DNA from: Epichloe hybrida
Taxonomy: Eukaryota; Ascomycota; Sordariomycetes; Hypocreales; Clavicipitaceae
Assembly: GCA_019022495.1 (NCBI GenBank)
Contig: JAFEKR010000039.1
Location: 186,001-250,000, forward strand
Reading direction: 5' to 3'
DNA length: 64,000 nt
Position 1 is the stretch's first letter. The number at the start of each line of letters is the position of its first letter. The translations under genes and the position numbers were made by a program. Below, one piece after another: positions 34,442-46,418 of the stretch. The notes beneath the pieces are model-generated. The model worked only from the letters and a program-made list of their open reading frames with translations. It was not told where the DNA came from and did no database searches.

Positions 34442-37400
34442 TTACTGGCCGGCAGAGTCGGCAACTTGGTTGAGTCTTGCCTTCTCGTCCTCGGAAAGCA
34501 TGCTGTACCAATCCTGAAAGTTAGCTGCATTCTCACGCCCGCACTGAACAAAGAACTCGGTCAGGTAAGAGTGAGTCTCGTCGTCGGCACGTCGTGACGG
34601 ACCACCGTCCATGAAGGACATCAGATCAGCCTTGGTAGCAGCTAGGCTTAGGTCGAGAGTGTCATCGTCGTCCTCCCATCCATCCTCTTCATTTTCTCCA
34701 TCAAAGTCGGCTGCTGCGGCCATGGCAGCGGCTGCACTGGCCGCTGCGCCTGCGCCTGAAGCGGAGGCAAGTTCTTCAACGAGAACTTTGATTATTTTGA
34801 GTGGCGCTGGGATAATCGTGTATTGATCGGGATCTTTATTGTATCAATGAGTGTTAGCGAGGGCAACATGACATTGCGTTGATATGACAAGTGTTGAAAG
34901 GGGAATGTGGGACGTACTTTGCTTCGCTCGCGAGCGTGTCTTAATTCTGCCATCGTCGGCGCCAACAATCAAATCACCCTTCACGTTGATTTGAGCCAAA
35001 CGAGGATCGTTCAGCCCGTAGAGCTTGGACAGTGCAATGACACTATCAAGGTACAAGAAGAAACAGGTTAGCCTCGCAGAGAAACAGCATTTGCAATGTA
35101 CGTCGACTTACTTTTGCCTGATCTCATCATACCCTGCGAAGCTGACCGAGTTCTCCAACCACTTGGAAAGGACAACCTGCAAGCCACTTTCGCCGTTGAT
35201 CTGGATCTGGCTCAAAAACTCAACAACATCCTGCGCTCCGTTAAGAGAAAGCCGGGCAAAAACCAAGATCAATGACTGAATGAAAGCAGCAGCTTGCGCA
35301 GACGCGAGTCGGTTTGCCACCGCCTGGAGAAGCTGTGGCAGAAAGGGGCCAAGACGTTCCTGGCCAGCCTTCTCAACTAGCTCTGCGGCCAGCCCGCCAA
35401 CTTCGGATGCAGAGTTATCCTCAATCGAGGGGCCAAGTAAGCGGTCGATTATGTGCAAGCAGACCTCAAGACCAGAACGCCCATTGGCGTCTTGCCAGTT
35501 GAAAACTTGTTGGTGATCGTGGGAGAGGATCCACTTGGCAGCCTCAGAGCCGGGCCGGAGAACCTCCCCTTCGTTTGACTCCATCAGAAGTCGGTTCAGC
35601 TTGGGAAACACAGCGGCAACAAATCCTTCTGGGAGGGGCTCGGATCCGTGCTCGGCAAGGACGACCAGCAACTCGGTCGCAATAGTGACAAGAGGGTCGT
35701 CTTCCGTCACGTTGGCCACGTCAAAGGCCCCGGTCAGAGTTGGCAACGTCCGACCACAAAGTGTATTGAAAGAATCTCTATCAGAGAGACTGCCAACAAT
35801 CTCCTCGAAAGCCTCCTGCACGAGCATGGTGACCTGGAAATTGCTGGCACCCAGCTTGGCAAGCATGAACAGGGAGTCGGTAGATTCTATATCATCGCGG
35901 AGGGCAATTTTGGTATCCAAGCCGATAGCTGCACGCAATGTCTCGGCGAGAACGACGAGAAGTTCATCCGCCTCCTCCATTTCAGCGGGATCCTTGCCGT
36001 TCATATAAGATTGGACGGCTGTAATGATGAGAACCTGTCGATCAGAGCTCACGCGGCCAGAGTTGATCAACCCCTCAATGGCCTTGATACAGGCGACTTG
36101 AACTACTTCAAATTTCTCGCTGGTGATTGCGTGGATCATGCGGTCCAACAAAGCGGGAGGGGTTTGAAAAGCGCGACCGATGATGCCAGCCACAATATAG
36201 CCACGGGCGCGGAGAAGGGCCTCATCAGGCTGGTTGATGGCGAAGTCGACAAGCTCAAGGTAGGCGCTGGCCACGGCATCGGGTATCGTCTTGTTCAAGT
36301 CCTGAAAGTCGCTGAGCAGCATAGTGAAAAGGAACAGGGCTGACTCTTGGCTTCGCCAAATTGACCCATCACCAGGGCCCGGTCCAGGGAAGAGTGTCTT
36401 TGTGAAGCCGAAGAGGCCATCGACAGCCTTTTCGTTGAACCACTCCCCCAGTTTGATCAACAAGTCTCCTGCGGCGGTTCTGGCGGTGTAGTTGGCAGTA
36501 ACCGACGTTTCTTCTGCCAGGTATAAAGAGCAGTCGATGTCCCAGAGCTCCTCCTCTTCCAGGGTGACGCGGGCATAACTGACGAGCATTCGCATTATTT
36601 CCACCATCCAAGGAACGTCTTGAGCAGATGCATGGGCCTGCAAATGACCATCCAGCTCGGCCTTTACTGGCGGGGACCTGAAGCACTGGTTAAGAAAGTC
36701 GAGCTCCTCCAGTACAAGGAAGTCCAGAGTATACGGGAGGTTATCCGAGTCCTCTAAGCGACCTTGAGCGTTGATATTGATGTACAGGTCCTCGTATGAA
36801 GCTTGTAGGATATTTAACTCTTCCCATACAGCGCTGAAGAAGATAGTGCTCTGGGGGAGCAAGAGGTTAGGGAAGACCTTGCGAATACGCATCAAGGTTT
36901 TGACAACCTGAAACTTGAGAGCAATCATGTGGCTCCAACTGTCTGGCTGGCTACCAGTGCTCAAGTCGGCCTCTGGCAGACGGCCCTTCAGGATACTGGT
37001 AAAGAAAGGATTCCATTGAACCAGTAACTCCTCGGCAAAAGCCTTGACCTCTGCAGCGTGGTCATCCTTGACCATGTTCATCAAATCGAAGCAACATCGG
37101 AAGACAGAAATGGCCATGGCTCGGAGCATGGGCTTGCGGCTCTCGTTTAGGGCGACTTCGGTCAAGGTTTTGGCAATATCCCTAGCCATGGAGAAGAACT
37201 GATCTTCGCTAAGGCTCTCTTCTACCAAATCACCCAAGACTCTAAGAGCACCGTGAAGCTGGGCATCGGTGCCCGAGGGTATGATGCTGAGGATGGTGGG
37301 CAGTAAGTTGGGCCATTGTTCGGGGAAATCGTGAATGGCAATCTTGCCGACGGCGTAACTACGAGCATAACACTGTTAGCATCTGCACTGAGGCTCTCCG

Positions 37401-37797
37401 TTTTTTTTTTTTTTTTTCTTCAGCCAAAGACAACATCTCGGACGCCGGAGCAGATGTTTTACCTGGCAGCAACTTTGACCTTGCGGTCTTCTTCTTGGCT
37501 TAAAGCCAGGTCTAGCAGGGATTGCCTCAAAAGTGCCCTTGTGTCGTCGGCGATGGGGATGATGGGCTCATCGTCCTGGTCTCCCACAGCCCAGTTGTTT
37601 TCGATGAATTGCCTCAATGAAGCCAAAGCAGACTGGCGGATCCCAGTGCCGACCGAGGTGTGAGAAGCAATCTTTGCCAGAGACACAGGATATGCGGGGC
37701 TCGTTCGCGCGCGCTTAAGCTCGATCTCGGCCTGCTGTCGGGGTCCCTGGTCGGGCAGCTGTGTGTTGGCGAGGAGCTGCACGAGCTGTTCCTCCAT
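34442..37797 (-). CDS. Karyopherin/importin beta, Kap114/importin-9 type (4 exons, 1032 aa)
   Basis: Minus-strand exons 37797-37463, 37358-35112, 35042-34918 and 34833-34442, with GT-AG introns of 104, 69 and 84 bp; the phases join exactly to 1032 codons plus stop. The N-terminus (MEEQLVQLLANTQLPDQGPR, then AEIELKR, SYAVGKIAIHDFPEQWPNLL) is the importin-beta N-terminal HEAT region that binds Ran-GTP. The remainder is helical HEAT-repeat sequence. An acidic loop (DFDGENEEDGWEDDDDTLDL) lies near the C-terminus, as in Kap114/importin-9. These carriers import histone H2A-H2B and TBP into the nucleus. Length agrees with the family (about 1000-1040). Intron 1 contains a 19-base poly-T tract. The gene appears intact. 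Confidence 0.9.
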
Positions 37798-38553
37798 CTT
37801 GGACGCGTTTCGTTGGCGGAGGGTGTAGCAGCCCGTTCAAAAACTTGACGTACTCGATGCAAGTCGAAATTTGGAAGAGGAAGGGGATGGGGGGGTTCTT
37901 GTCGATTTAAAGGGGCCTGAAGAGATAGGTTTTATGAAGATGCCGTACCAGGCTATCCTCGTAGCAGGCTATCGTCGAGGCAAGCAATATAGGGCGTTCC
38001 TGCACAAGAGGAGGCTATGGACCAATTTTTGTTTTCCTTTCTCCCCACGAGGCGGTGATGTCGGTCGGCGACATTTTGCAGAGAGCCAAAACATGACATT
38101 GAATGCACTTGGCGCGGGGCAAACCCGCGTCTTGGCCGCCAAAGCTCAGTGCTCAATGCTCATTCGGCAGGGGCCCACTAGAAGAGGGGTTCGTGGGGCA
38201 GGCAGACTGGGCAGAGGAACATGATGAGAAGGACTGAGAAGGACGGAGAAGGACGGAAACTTGTGATGAAAAGCCACGACGAGTCGATTTGAATATTCGC
38301 TATCAGGATAAGCAAAGATAACAACACACACCTCCCACCATGCCATGTGGCTAGACTTCGCCATGCCGATAAGAAAGCAGCAAAGTTCCCGGCGTTGGCT
38401 TGCCAAACCGGCATTGGCTCTTGCGGTTGGAATCGTTTGATGATTTAAGATTTAAACCCCATGTTTCCCAACCCTTTCAAGATTGCATTCTGGAGGGCTG
38501 TTCTTGAACCATCAATCACACCGACCGATTCCCGTGTCCACACTGCACACACA
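37798..38553. promoter_or_regulatory. Divergent promoter region between karyopherin and NCS1 transporter genes
   Basis: The two genes are transcribed away from each other, so both promoters lie in these ~750 bp. GGACTGAGAAGGACGGAGAAGGACGG-type short repeats occur at about 38230-38258. No recognised binding site was assigned. Confidence 0.5.
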
Positions 38554-40364
38554 ATGCCGATTGCGCAAGTGGCAAAGAACCTGGCAGACAGACTCGCCGT
38601 TGAGTCTGAGGAGGGACTGACGCCGACCCAACTCATGGTATGCCGCCTGTGTGGTCGTAGCTCCGGCGCCTTCTAACATGCGTACGTACTCATCGCAAAT
38701 TGGCAGCTCACGAACCATGATTTGAAACCAGTTGAGCCACGACGCCGACAATGGGGCGCCTGGAATTTTGTTGGCTTTTGGATTGCAGATTCTTACAACA
38801 TCAACACCTGGATGATTTCATCTTCCATGATCATTGGAGGACTTTCATGGTGGCAGGCTTGGATCTGTGTCTGGATTGGCTACTCCATCGCGGCATGCTT
38901 CATCGTCATGAACGGTCGTGTTGGGGCTGTCTACCATATTGGATTTCCCGTCGCGAACCGTGCTTCATTCGGCATATGGGGTTCTCTGTGGCCTATTCTG
39001 AACAGGGCAGCCATGGGTGCGTACAGGACAGACATCTCAAAGCCTCCTTTCCCTAGTCCTTGAGCTTGAAACTAATAACGCCGAAACTTGAACTTCAGCC
39101 TGCGTCTGGTACGGCATTCAAGCCTACATTGGCGGAAACTGTGTGTATTTGATGATCCGGTCCATCTGGGAATCTTGGGACCGGGCGGCTATGCCAGGAC
39201 CTTTTGACCCCAAAGTCAGCAGCACACCCGACTTTGTATCCTTTTTCATCTTCTGGCTCTGCTCTTTGCCTGCGATCTGGTTCCCAGTCCACAAGATTCG
39301 TCATCTTTTCACAGTCAAGGCGTACTTTGTCCCTCCAGCCGGTATAGCATTTCTGATCTGGGCCGTCGTCCGCGCCGGAGGCGTTGGGCCAATCATCAAG
39401 AAGTCAAACGATGTCCATGGCAGTGACTTGGCTTGGCAGATGGTCAAAGGCATCATGTCATCCATTGCCAATTTCGCCACACTCATCATCAATGACTGCA
39501 ACTTTACGAGATTTGCTCGGAAACCCAGAGATGCCATTTGGTCTCAGCTCATTGCGATCCCCATTGGATTTGCATTAACATCCATTATTGGCATATTCGT
39601 ATCGTCGTCTTCGAATGTCATCTACAATGAGCCAATATGGAACCCTCTTCATTTGCTAGGCCACTTCATGGACGGCGACGGCTCAGTGCAAAGATTTGGC
39701 GTATTCGTCATTGCGCTGGCATTTGCATTGGCCCAGCTCGGCACCAATATCTCGGCAAACTCAATCTCAGCAGGCACAGATATGACGGCCCTCTTTCCTC
39801 GGTTCATCAACATCCGCCGAGGTGGGTATATCTGCGCTGCTGTCGGCTTGGCAATGTGCCCCTATAACTTGTTGACAAGCGCCAACAACTTTACTACGTA
39901 TCTGTCGGCATATAGCGTTTTCCTCAGCTCTATTGCCGGCGTCATGTCTACAGACTATTACCTTGTGAGGAAGGGATCTGAATGTCAAGGAGCTGTATGA
40001 TGCAAGGAAGACGGGACCATACTACTACACCTTTGGCGTTAACTGGCGTGGTTACGCGGCGTACGTCGCCGGAGTTCTCATCAACGTAGTTGGATTCGCT
40101 GGAGCCATTGGTCAAGACGTGCCCAAAGGCGCAACCTACCTGTACAACCTGAACTTCTTTTGCGGCTTCATCGTTGCATCGGCCACTTATTGGGGGCTCT
40201 GCAAACTATCCCCTGTACCAGAAACGAGCGACAAATGGATGGAGGTTGGTGATGAGATTGATGACACGCGCGTGGCATACAGCAACGACTCACGGGACGG
40301 GTTTGATGAAGAGAATATCATTGCTAGGCAGGGCAAAAGTGGAGAGCAAGCAAAAGACTTCTAA
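38554..40364 (+). pseudogene. NCS1 (Fur-type) nucleobase/allantoin transporter gene with an apparent 2-bp deletion
   Basis: Exons 38554-38637, 38707-39016 and 39099 onward, with introns of 69 and 82 bp. The product begins with ADRLAVESEEGLTPTQLM, TNHDLKP and [20 protein letters not shown], the Fur-type NCS1 signature. It continues with [40 protein letters not shown] and further membrane segments through STDYYLVRKG. These proteins are about 12-helix H+ symporters for uracil, allantoin or uridine; the substrate cannot be chosen here. At 39974-39980 the frame breaks: GGA is followed by a lone T before CTG AAT GTC, where homologues have an extra aromatic codon (KGYLNV). The original frame stops at 39998-40000. 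The next frame carries the expected C-terminal part (NVKELYDARKTGPYYYTFGV...) to 40364. Either a recent pseudogene or a sequencing/assembly error. An alternative upstream ATG exists at 38461. Confidence 0.85.
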
Positions 40365-40677
40365 TGACTTGACGAAGAAGGCCGACAGACATTTCGATGA
40401 AATCAAACCCATTTTTATTCTGTCTTGAAATATAAAATATCAAACGCGACTGGGCAGGTATCATTTTCAGACAGCCAATCTAATCTATAATGCATTCCTC
40501 TTCATTGACGCGCTGTCAGAAAGACCCATTGAACGTTTACGTTTACTTCCAGCGTTGATATCAACGAATTGATTGTGACGAGGTATAAAAAAAAAGAGAG
40601 AGAGGGAATCTTGGGCAGCTTATAAACGGATTAAAGGTTTTGGGGCATCTGCATCACAAGGTTTACAATCTAATAGC
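40365..40677. other. Intergenic region downstream of the transporter
   Basis: Contains an A-rich and GA-rich tract (about 40587-40608) and presumably the transporter 3' UTR. No gene is seen. Confidence 0.55.
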
Positions 40678-40749
40678 TGCCCCGTACTGGAATCGAACCA
40701 GTGATCTTGTCATTACTAGTGACACGCTTTACCACTGAGCCAACGGGGC
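40678..40749 (-). tRNA. tRNA-Thr (anticodon AGT)
   Basis: The minus strand folds as a 72-nt cloverleaf without an intron. The acceptor stem pairs GCCCCGT with ACGGGGC, with discriminator A at 40678. The D arm is GCTC-AGTGGTAAAGC; the anticodon stem TGTCA/TGACA closes the loop CTAGTAA (anticodon AGT). The T arm is ACTGG-TTCGAAT-CCAGT. The A34 is expected to be modified to inosine, so the tRNA would read ACU, ACC and ACA. The stems pair fully, so it is probably functional. Confidence 0.95.
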
Positions 40750-42386
40750 TTTTGATACTAGATCATCTATTATTTATTAATATCAAGTTTTCATCATCAA
40801 GTATACATGTTTTTAAAGCTCCAAGAGAATGCTTATCGTGCATTCTTTTGTACGAAAAAAAATCGCGCGGGCAATCCATCCACATTGCTGATTCTCTCAG
40901 AGAAAGGTTTCAATCATAGAAAGATAAGCCAGCCCGCCGCAATTCCCACTTGTCCCTCGTGAAGGAAGTCCTGAAAGCACCTTGCTGATGCTCATCAGTG
41001 TCTAACAGCGACCTTGCAAAGGCCGCAGGAAACAACAGACGCCTAGCTAATACGGAGTACACGTCGTCGACCGCTTCCTCTCGGGTACAGCGGTGTCTCG
41101 GTATCGGCGGTGAACCCGCCTGAGAGAGAAATGCGCTTTATAATGGAACTTCCCCAGTTTTAGATCTAGACTTCGGCCAGACCCGCAGAGTGCGGAGACT
41201 GACTGGGCATTAGGTAGGGAAAATAGCCGGAGTGATCCGAGTCCTGTGTGTTTTTTTTTTTTTTTTTTTTTTAAACCCGACTGTTTATTTTAGCTTGCAA
41301 GATGCCCGTTGACATTTGTGTGGCACTCGAGAGTCATCGGACTGGCAATCAAGATTACCGCCGCCTGCCAGGATGAAGGTGATGATGGGGATGATGGAGA
41401 TGATGGTGAGAGGGAAAGAACGACCCCCCTGGATATGTACATGTCATGTAATATTGATTGCATCCCTCTTGCCAGCGGGACAACGGAGTCATCGGGTATC
41501 GCTACGAGGATGGTTGACAAAAGTTGAAGCACCAACCAGGGTCGAGTGCGGCAAATTGGGCAAATTGGGCAAAGCCGACGGATAGCACGAGTTGCTTGGG
41601 TTGTCATTTTCTCAGGTCCTGGTAACGATGCAATGCAGGTCCAACCAAGCCTTGTTGTTGACCATGGAAACATTACCCCGTCTGTCTGCCAGCTGCCAGC
41701 TGCCAGCTGCCAACCTCTCTTCATCGTGGACCCGGCGAAGGATTGGAGGCAATCGCATAATGTCGACTGGTTGAACAGAGGTGCACAGAACAGAGTTGCA
41801 AGTGGCACGTTGCCTCCAGCATCCATCATGGTGGGCCAAGGGCCGAGGGATTGTCGCAGCGGTTGAGCGGTCGGGTCTCATCGCCCCTTCGTAAGCTTTT
41901 TGTCACGTCGCTCGCGTCTTTGGGTTCCCGACTCGTCGAGTTGCTCACATAGGCTGAAGCCACTTTTACCCTTTTGCTCACCCGTTGTCTCTGCTCGCTC
42001 TGCTGCCCACCAAACTTCGACCGCGACCAAAGTGATATTCAACACTTGAGCGGCAGCACCATCATACGTTTTTTTCCCTTCCTTTCCCCCTTGCTCCCTC
42101 TTTCTCCCACTGATTCATTCGCCAACTTGCTCGCTCTTGTCCTCGCTATGACTGTGGACGATAAATGAAGAGCGGCCTCGCTGCGTTAAGATTCTTTTCG
42201 CAATCGACACAACGGTCTTCGCGCCGCGCCTCGCCTCTCTTCTTTCAAACGTCATCACATTGCCCCGCCTTGACAAGGACCCTGAGTAGGCTTTCATGTT
42301 TGGATTGACCTGAACCTACAAATCTGACGGACGAGTAGAACCGAGTCTCCCTAGATCGACGAGAGCCGCGCTGGCAGCAGCATCGG
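40750..42386. other. Long intergenic region upstream of the Zn2Cys6 gene
   Basis: About 1.6 kb of unique sequence. It holds the 13-mer TAATACGGAGTAC (41048-41060), a 22-base poly-T tract at about 41251-41272, GATGATGG-type short repeats near 41380-41406, and the GCCAGCT heptamer repeated three to four times at about 41690-41712. Pyrimidine-rich sequence at 42060-42110 may mark the promoter/5' UTR of the next gene. Open frames of up to 179 codons exist but resemble nothing and were not called. Confidence 0.55.
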
Positions 42387-44533
42387 ATGCCCGCCAACAG
42401 TATTACCAAGCCATGTCACAACTGCCGCCGCCGACGCCTGCGCTGTGACCGTTCGTGGCCATCATGCCACAAATGCGCGTCGTCGGGGCAGGAATGTCTC
42501 GGCTACGGAAAAGTCTTTGTCTGGACCCAGGCCATCGACTCTAATGGGAACCGGAGGCCGCCCGCTGTTTATGGGCGGAGAGTGAGCGAGCCGGGCCAAT
42601 ACCAACCTCAAGTAGTGGAATATCGACTACCGCACGAGGTTGGAGGAGCACAGGCAGGAGACGTGTCCATTCCCTTGGAGCAAGAGGCCCATTCTGATAG
42701 CCAAGATCAAGCTCAGATTCATCACAATGAACCCCGGGCTTTTCCGCCAATGCCCCCCCAGGAATCACCACAGAGTGAACTCGACCACCAACAACCATTC
42801 GTTTTCCGGGGTGCGGATTTCAGCAATGATGCCACGGGCTCGGGCAAGAAGTCACCCGATGAAGATGGCGACGAGACCAGCTATGAGCCTGTCCAACCGG
42901 ACCATGGACCCGCCAAGTCCGGAATCTTAACATTGGGTAACCTGACAGACCCCATCTTTCAGGACCTTGACAGAAATTCAAGGTACTATCTTGCGCATTG
43001 TAAGTGGCTTTTATTTTATTTTATTTCAGAATTCTTCCGCATCACTTGTCAAGTCATGAACTGCTGTAACAGCGCCGCCGTCTCTCTTAATCGGTTCCAC
43101 AAACCATATAAAAAAGAAAAAGCTCCAACGGTGACATGCATGACACAATTTCTCGTTTTGTCCATCTTTGCTTCCCTGATGGTTCAGTCTGGCGTGAGGC
43201 TAATGACATGTGCGATCAGTCGCGGACAACGTATGCAAAGACTTGGTTGCCAGAGACTCGCCTGACAGTAATCCGTTCCGAGAACTGATTCCTCTTACCA
43301 ACACACACCCAATGCTTCTCCAGATACTCATTGCGACTTCTGCGGTTCACTGGTCCAACATGTTTGGACCCATAACTGCCATTCCTACAGGTCTAACAGA
43401 TCCTGGCGGTTATTTATCGCAGTTGCGGTCACAGGATCTTGTTTCCAGACAGGCTCTCATAGATGCTTTGACAGCCAAGCAAAAGGCAATGGGCCACCTT
43501 CGCGGCGTACTAGACACCCTGGATCCTGCGGGTAGCGAAGTAGCTCTGGCGGCCATGCATTTCTTTGTCAAATTTGATCTTATTGACCTGGACCGAAACA
43601 ATGGCAAGGGCTGGCAGGCACATTTGGAGGGAGCAAGCAGCATTTTGGCATTTCTGGCACCCGATTCGGCCAGGCATGCCTCAAGCCGGATGCTGCGCGA
43701 TTGTGTCATTGCCGATTGTTTCATGTGGGTTGCCTTTTTTTTTTTTTTTTTCGTTTTGGTCCGTAATCCTGTTGTGGTAATCAAGCTTCTTATTCCCTCT
43801 CTGAGCAGAGGAGGCTGACTCGAACTCTTGAAACGTACATAGATATCACATTCTAGGATCGACGCTTGCAACTGGGGCGATAGCATCGCGCATTGCTCGT
43901 TATGCCTTTGAGCTGCTGCCCGTCATGAAGCGGGTCGAGGTGAACAGTTATCTCTCTTGTCCGCCAGAGATTCTTCAAATCATCCTACTTGCGTCCCATT
44001 TATCATACGAGACCCCTTGCACTGACTGGAGCCTGTCTGCCGCAGACCAGGCACTCGAGCTCATTGACCAGGCGCTCGCCTTTGACGTTCCCGCTTGGGC
44101 GGACCGGCTCCGTGAATTGCCCAATGTGTCAGATATCGAGAGCCGAGTGCACATAGCGTCAGCACACCGCTCAGCAGTGTGTTTGTATATTCTCCAGGCG
44201 CTGCCATTGATTCGAGCCGTTCGTCCCGTTGACACTCACTTTCTCGTTGGAGACATACTCGGCCACCTTGGCCAGATTCATGAAGAAGACCCGTATTTCA
44301 AGGCGACATCGTGGCCGACATTCATAGCAGGGGCAGAGACACGAGATGCTGAAAAGCGGGCGTGGGCCATGTCTCGTATGTTTGCCATTTGGAGAATATG
44401 CCCGTGGGGCTACATTTTCACAGCCATAGAAATGTTGAAAGCCACATGGCAGATGCAAGATTCCGGCACGGGTTCGGGCGTGAATTGGCTCCAAGACCTC
44501 AAAGACATGGGGTTTGACTACCTCATTGTGTAG
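42387..44533 (+). CDS. Zn(II)2Cys6 transcription factor with fungal-specific TF domain (3 exons, 602 aa)
   Basis: Exons 42387-42999, 43220-43724 and 43843-44533, introns of 220 and 118 bp; joined exons give exactly 603 codons. Residues about 10-37 form the binuclear zinc cluster C-x2-C-x6-C-x6-C-x2-C-x6-C, with a basic RRRRLRC stretch that binds DNA. A Ser/Pro/Gln-rich linker follows. The rest reads as a Fungal_trans_2-type domain: DPIFQDLDRNSRYYLAHF, VCKDLV...NPFRELIPLTNTHPMLLQIL, LATGAIASRIARYAFELLPV. It should act in the nucleus as a pathway regulator, target unknown. The second junction was fixed by reading ADCFIYHILGSTLATG across donor GTGGGT and acceptor ACATAG; the more obvious AG at 43856 would break the frame. 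A 19-base T-tract sits in intron 2. No adjacent cluster suggests its regulon. Confidence 0.88.
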
Positions 44534-45920
44534 TAAAAGAAGGCAACGTCAAACAAGGTCGCACTCTGTCCACGGTTGCTGCTACTGGCAATCTGGTGGC
44601 CGCAAGAAGTTGCATCTCGACAAGGCCATGACATATATTCGACTTTCCCCCCAATTCTCTTTCTTTCGTTGCTCCCTGCGTTGTAGCATTTCCACATGCA
44701 TTTTATTGTTTCTTCCACTACTGTAACCCTTTCCACAAAAGCGTTCGAGATACATGATGACGAGGAGGCATATTGTTGGATAGCCATTTTTACCAAAGCA
44801 TTTCCTTTTTTTTCTTTTCTTTTTCTCGTCTCAATTCATCTCCCGCATAGATTGACTGTAGTCTATCATAGTAACTGTTTCGTCCAAGGCAATTTTCCTC
44901 ACAAACCTAAGTGAAAGTCTTATCTCATGATGCTCTTTTTTTGTTTCTAGCGCAAAAATTGATTTGCTCGATACTCTTGACATATCCAATGGAGGAAGAA
45001 AAGCTGGCTGGCTGCGACTTTGAAAGCCACTTGCACACGCGCGCACACCCCTCTTTGACCGACCGCTCATACCGGAATGTTGAAGTGATACATACATGTA
45101 AGTGAAGTGCAGCCAAGTCAAGTCAAGTTGCAGTTTCTGTTTTCCTGCTTCGAGACGCCCACTAAGCTGTTCTTGGTTGCAGCCCCACCTGGCAGGGGCA
45201 GCAGGGTTCCGTTTTTGAAAACAAGGAGGGTGGTGGGGGAGGGGCCCTGTTTCAGCGGGCGATATGGCCTTGTTTCTGAGGTGAAATGGGTAATAGATGG
45301 CTCCCAGCCTTCTGGTTCTCGGCGGGTTGGACGTTGTATCCGGCCGGCGAAATGGATCGGCAAGGGCAAGGGCCTGGACGCGCCCGGGGAGGGGAGGCAT
45401 GGATCGCCGCGATGCAAGATGCAAGATGCCGATGGCGACGGCGGTGCGAAATACGGCAACACGGCCGCACATTCCCTGACGCCATACGTTTTAAGGAAAC
45501 CAACAACGGGCTTGTTTGGAGATGGGGTTTCAGAGGAGATGGGCACTTGCCGTCGACGGCCTGGCCTGGCCTGGCCTGGCCTGGCACGGGTTTTGCGAGA
45601 AACAAACTTTTCGCTTGCGGGAGCCGCGCCCCTTGCCGAAAAGAGTTTACCACGTTTATTAATCTACATGAAGATGGAACTGAACTTGCGCCAAGGGGGC
45701 AAGCGGACAAGGCGGGGCTCGGGAGTAGCGTGGTTTTGGCCATGTTCGAAGACAAAGGCTGATCAGACAAAAATGCCAAGATTTAGATTCTCACCATGCA
45801 CGTCGTGGACGACTTGAATCATTCGTGGCCGCGCAGCAACGAGTCGGACTCGCTGGGGCCCCGTTCCTTGTTCTCGCCCAGACTTCAAAACAGGTCCCGA
45901 ATATCCTCGTTATTCTCCTT

Positions 45921-45962
45921 CCCCCTTCCCCTCCCCACGGTCCCCTCCCCACGGTCCCCTCC
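45921..45962 (+). promoter_or_regulatory. CCCCT-rich direct repeat, possible stress-response elements
   Basis: A duplicated CCCCTCCCCACGGT unit carries several CCCCT (AGGGG on the other strand) words about 460-500 bp before the Egh16-like ATG. In yeasts and fungi AGGGG is the Msn2/4-type stress element; use here is inferred. Confidence 0.35.
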
Positions 45963-46126
45963 GTTCGCACTCATCGCCTTCCGGCCGTGAGTGTTTCAGG
46001 GCCGCCGAGGCGCGAGGCCGGAGGGGAAATCAAATCGCCCAAATGGACATGGATCCATATCGGAGGCGCTCTTCCTCCCGATACTCAGCTTGCTGCCCGA
46101 TTCGGAACGACATGAGGAAAGCAAAG

Positions 46127-46133
46127 TATATAA
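46127..46133 (+). promoter_or_regulatory. TATA box candidate of the Egh16-like gene
   Basis: TATATAA about 290 bp upstream of the ATG, followed by a pyrimidine-rich leader containing a 20-base poly-T tract (46200-46219). TATA plus a CT-rich leader is common in strongly induced fungal genes. Confidence 0.5.
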
Positions 46134-46418
46134 CCACCTCGACTTGTCCCGTTCTTCTTCAGTCTTTCTCCATTCACTCGAGTCAATAGTTGTCGTATCT
46201 TTTTTTTTTTTTTTTTTCTCTCTCTCTTTTGATTCGTCTTTTCTTCCCCTTTGCCCCGGTGGCCTCCAACTAGTAATAATCAATCCTGACTTTCCTTTTC
46301 TTTTCTCCCAAAGGCATATAACCTTGCCGCCATCTTTCAGTTAAAAAAAAAGAAACCTCTTTTTTGTCTCCGAGATCCCCCATCTCATCTTTTCACACAC
46401 ACCCCAAGTACACCAAAT

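Larger units (their letters stand above)
44534..46418. other. Intergenic region between the Zn2Cys6 gene and the Egh16-like gene
   Basis: About 1.9 kb. Oligo-pyrimidine tracts, a GGCCT pentamer repeated four to five times near 45560-45585 and a GATGCAAGAT duplication near 45410-45428 are visible. Open frames up to about 236 codons occur on both strands, overlap each other and look like nothing known, so no gene is called. The right third is promoter for the gene at 46419. Confidence 0.55.

Noticed and set aside
39966..39990. Small intron to explain the transporter frame change
   Set aside because: The only GT-AG pair that spans it would give an intron of about 25 nt, far shorter than any other here, and would remove conserved residues.
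41290..41829. 179-codon minus-strand frame upstream of the Zn2Cys6 gene
   Set aside because: Low-complexity SPSSPSSPSS part from a GATGATGG repeat, unbiased sequence elsewhere, no recognisable domain or intron signals.
43743..43856. TF intron 2 acceptor at TTCTAG (43856)
   Set aside because: It does not restore phase with donor GTGGGT; ACATAG at 43842 does and gives a family-like sequence.
44831..45817. Overlapping frames on both strands (213, 236, 175 and 158 codons)
   Set aside because: They overlap one another in GC-rich promoter-like sequence and resemble no protein; choosing one would be arbitrary.
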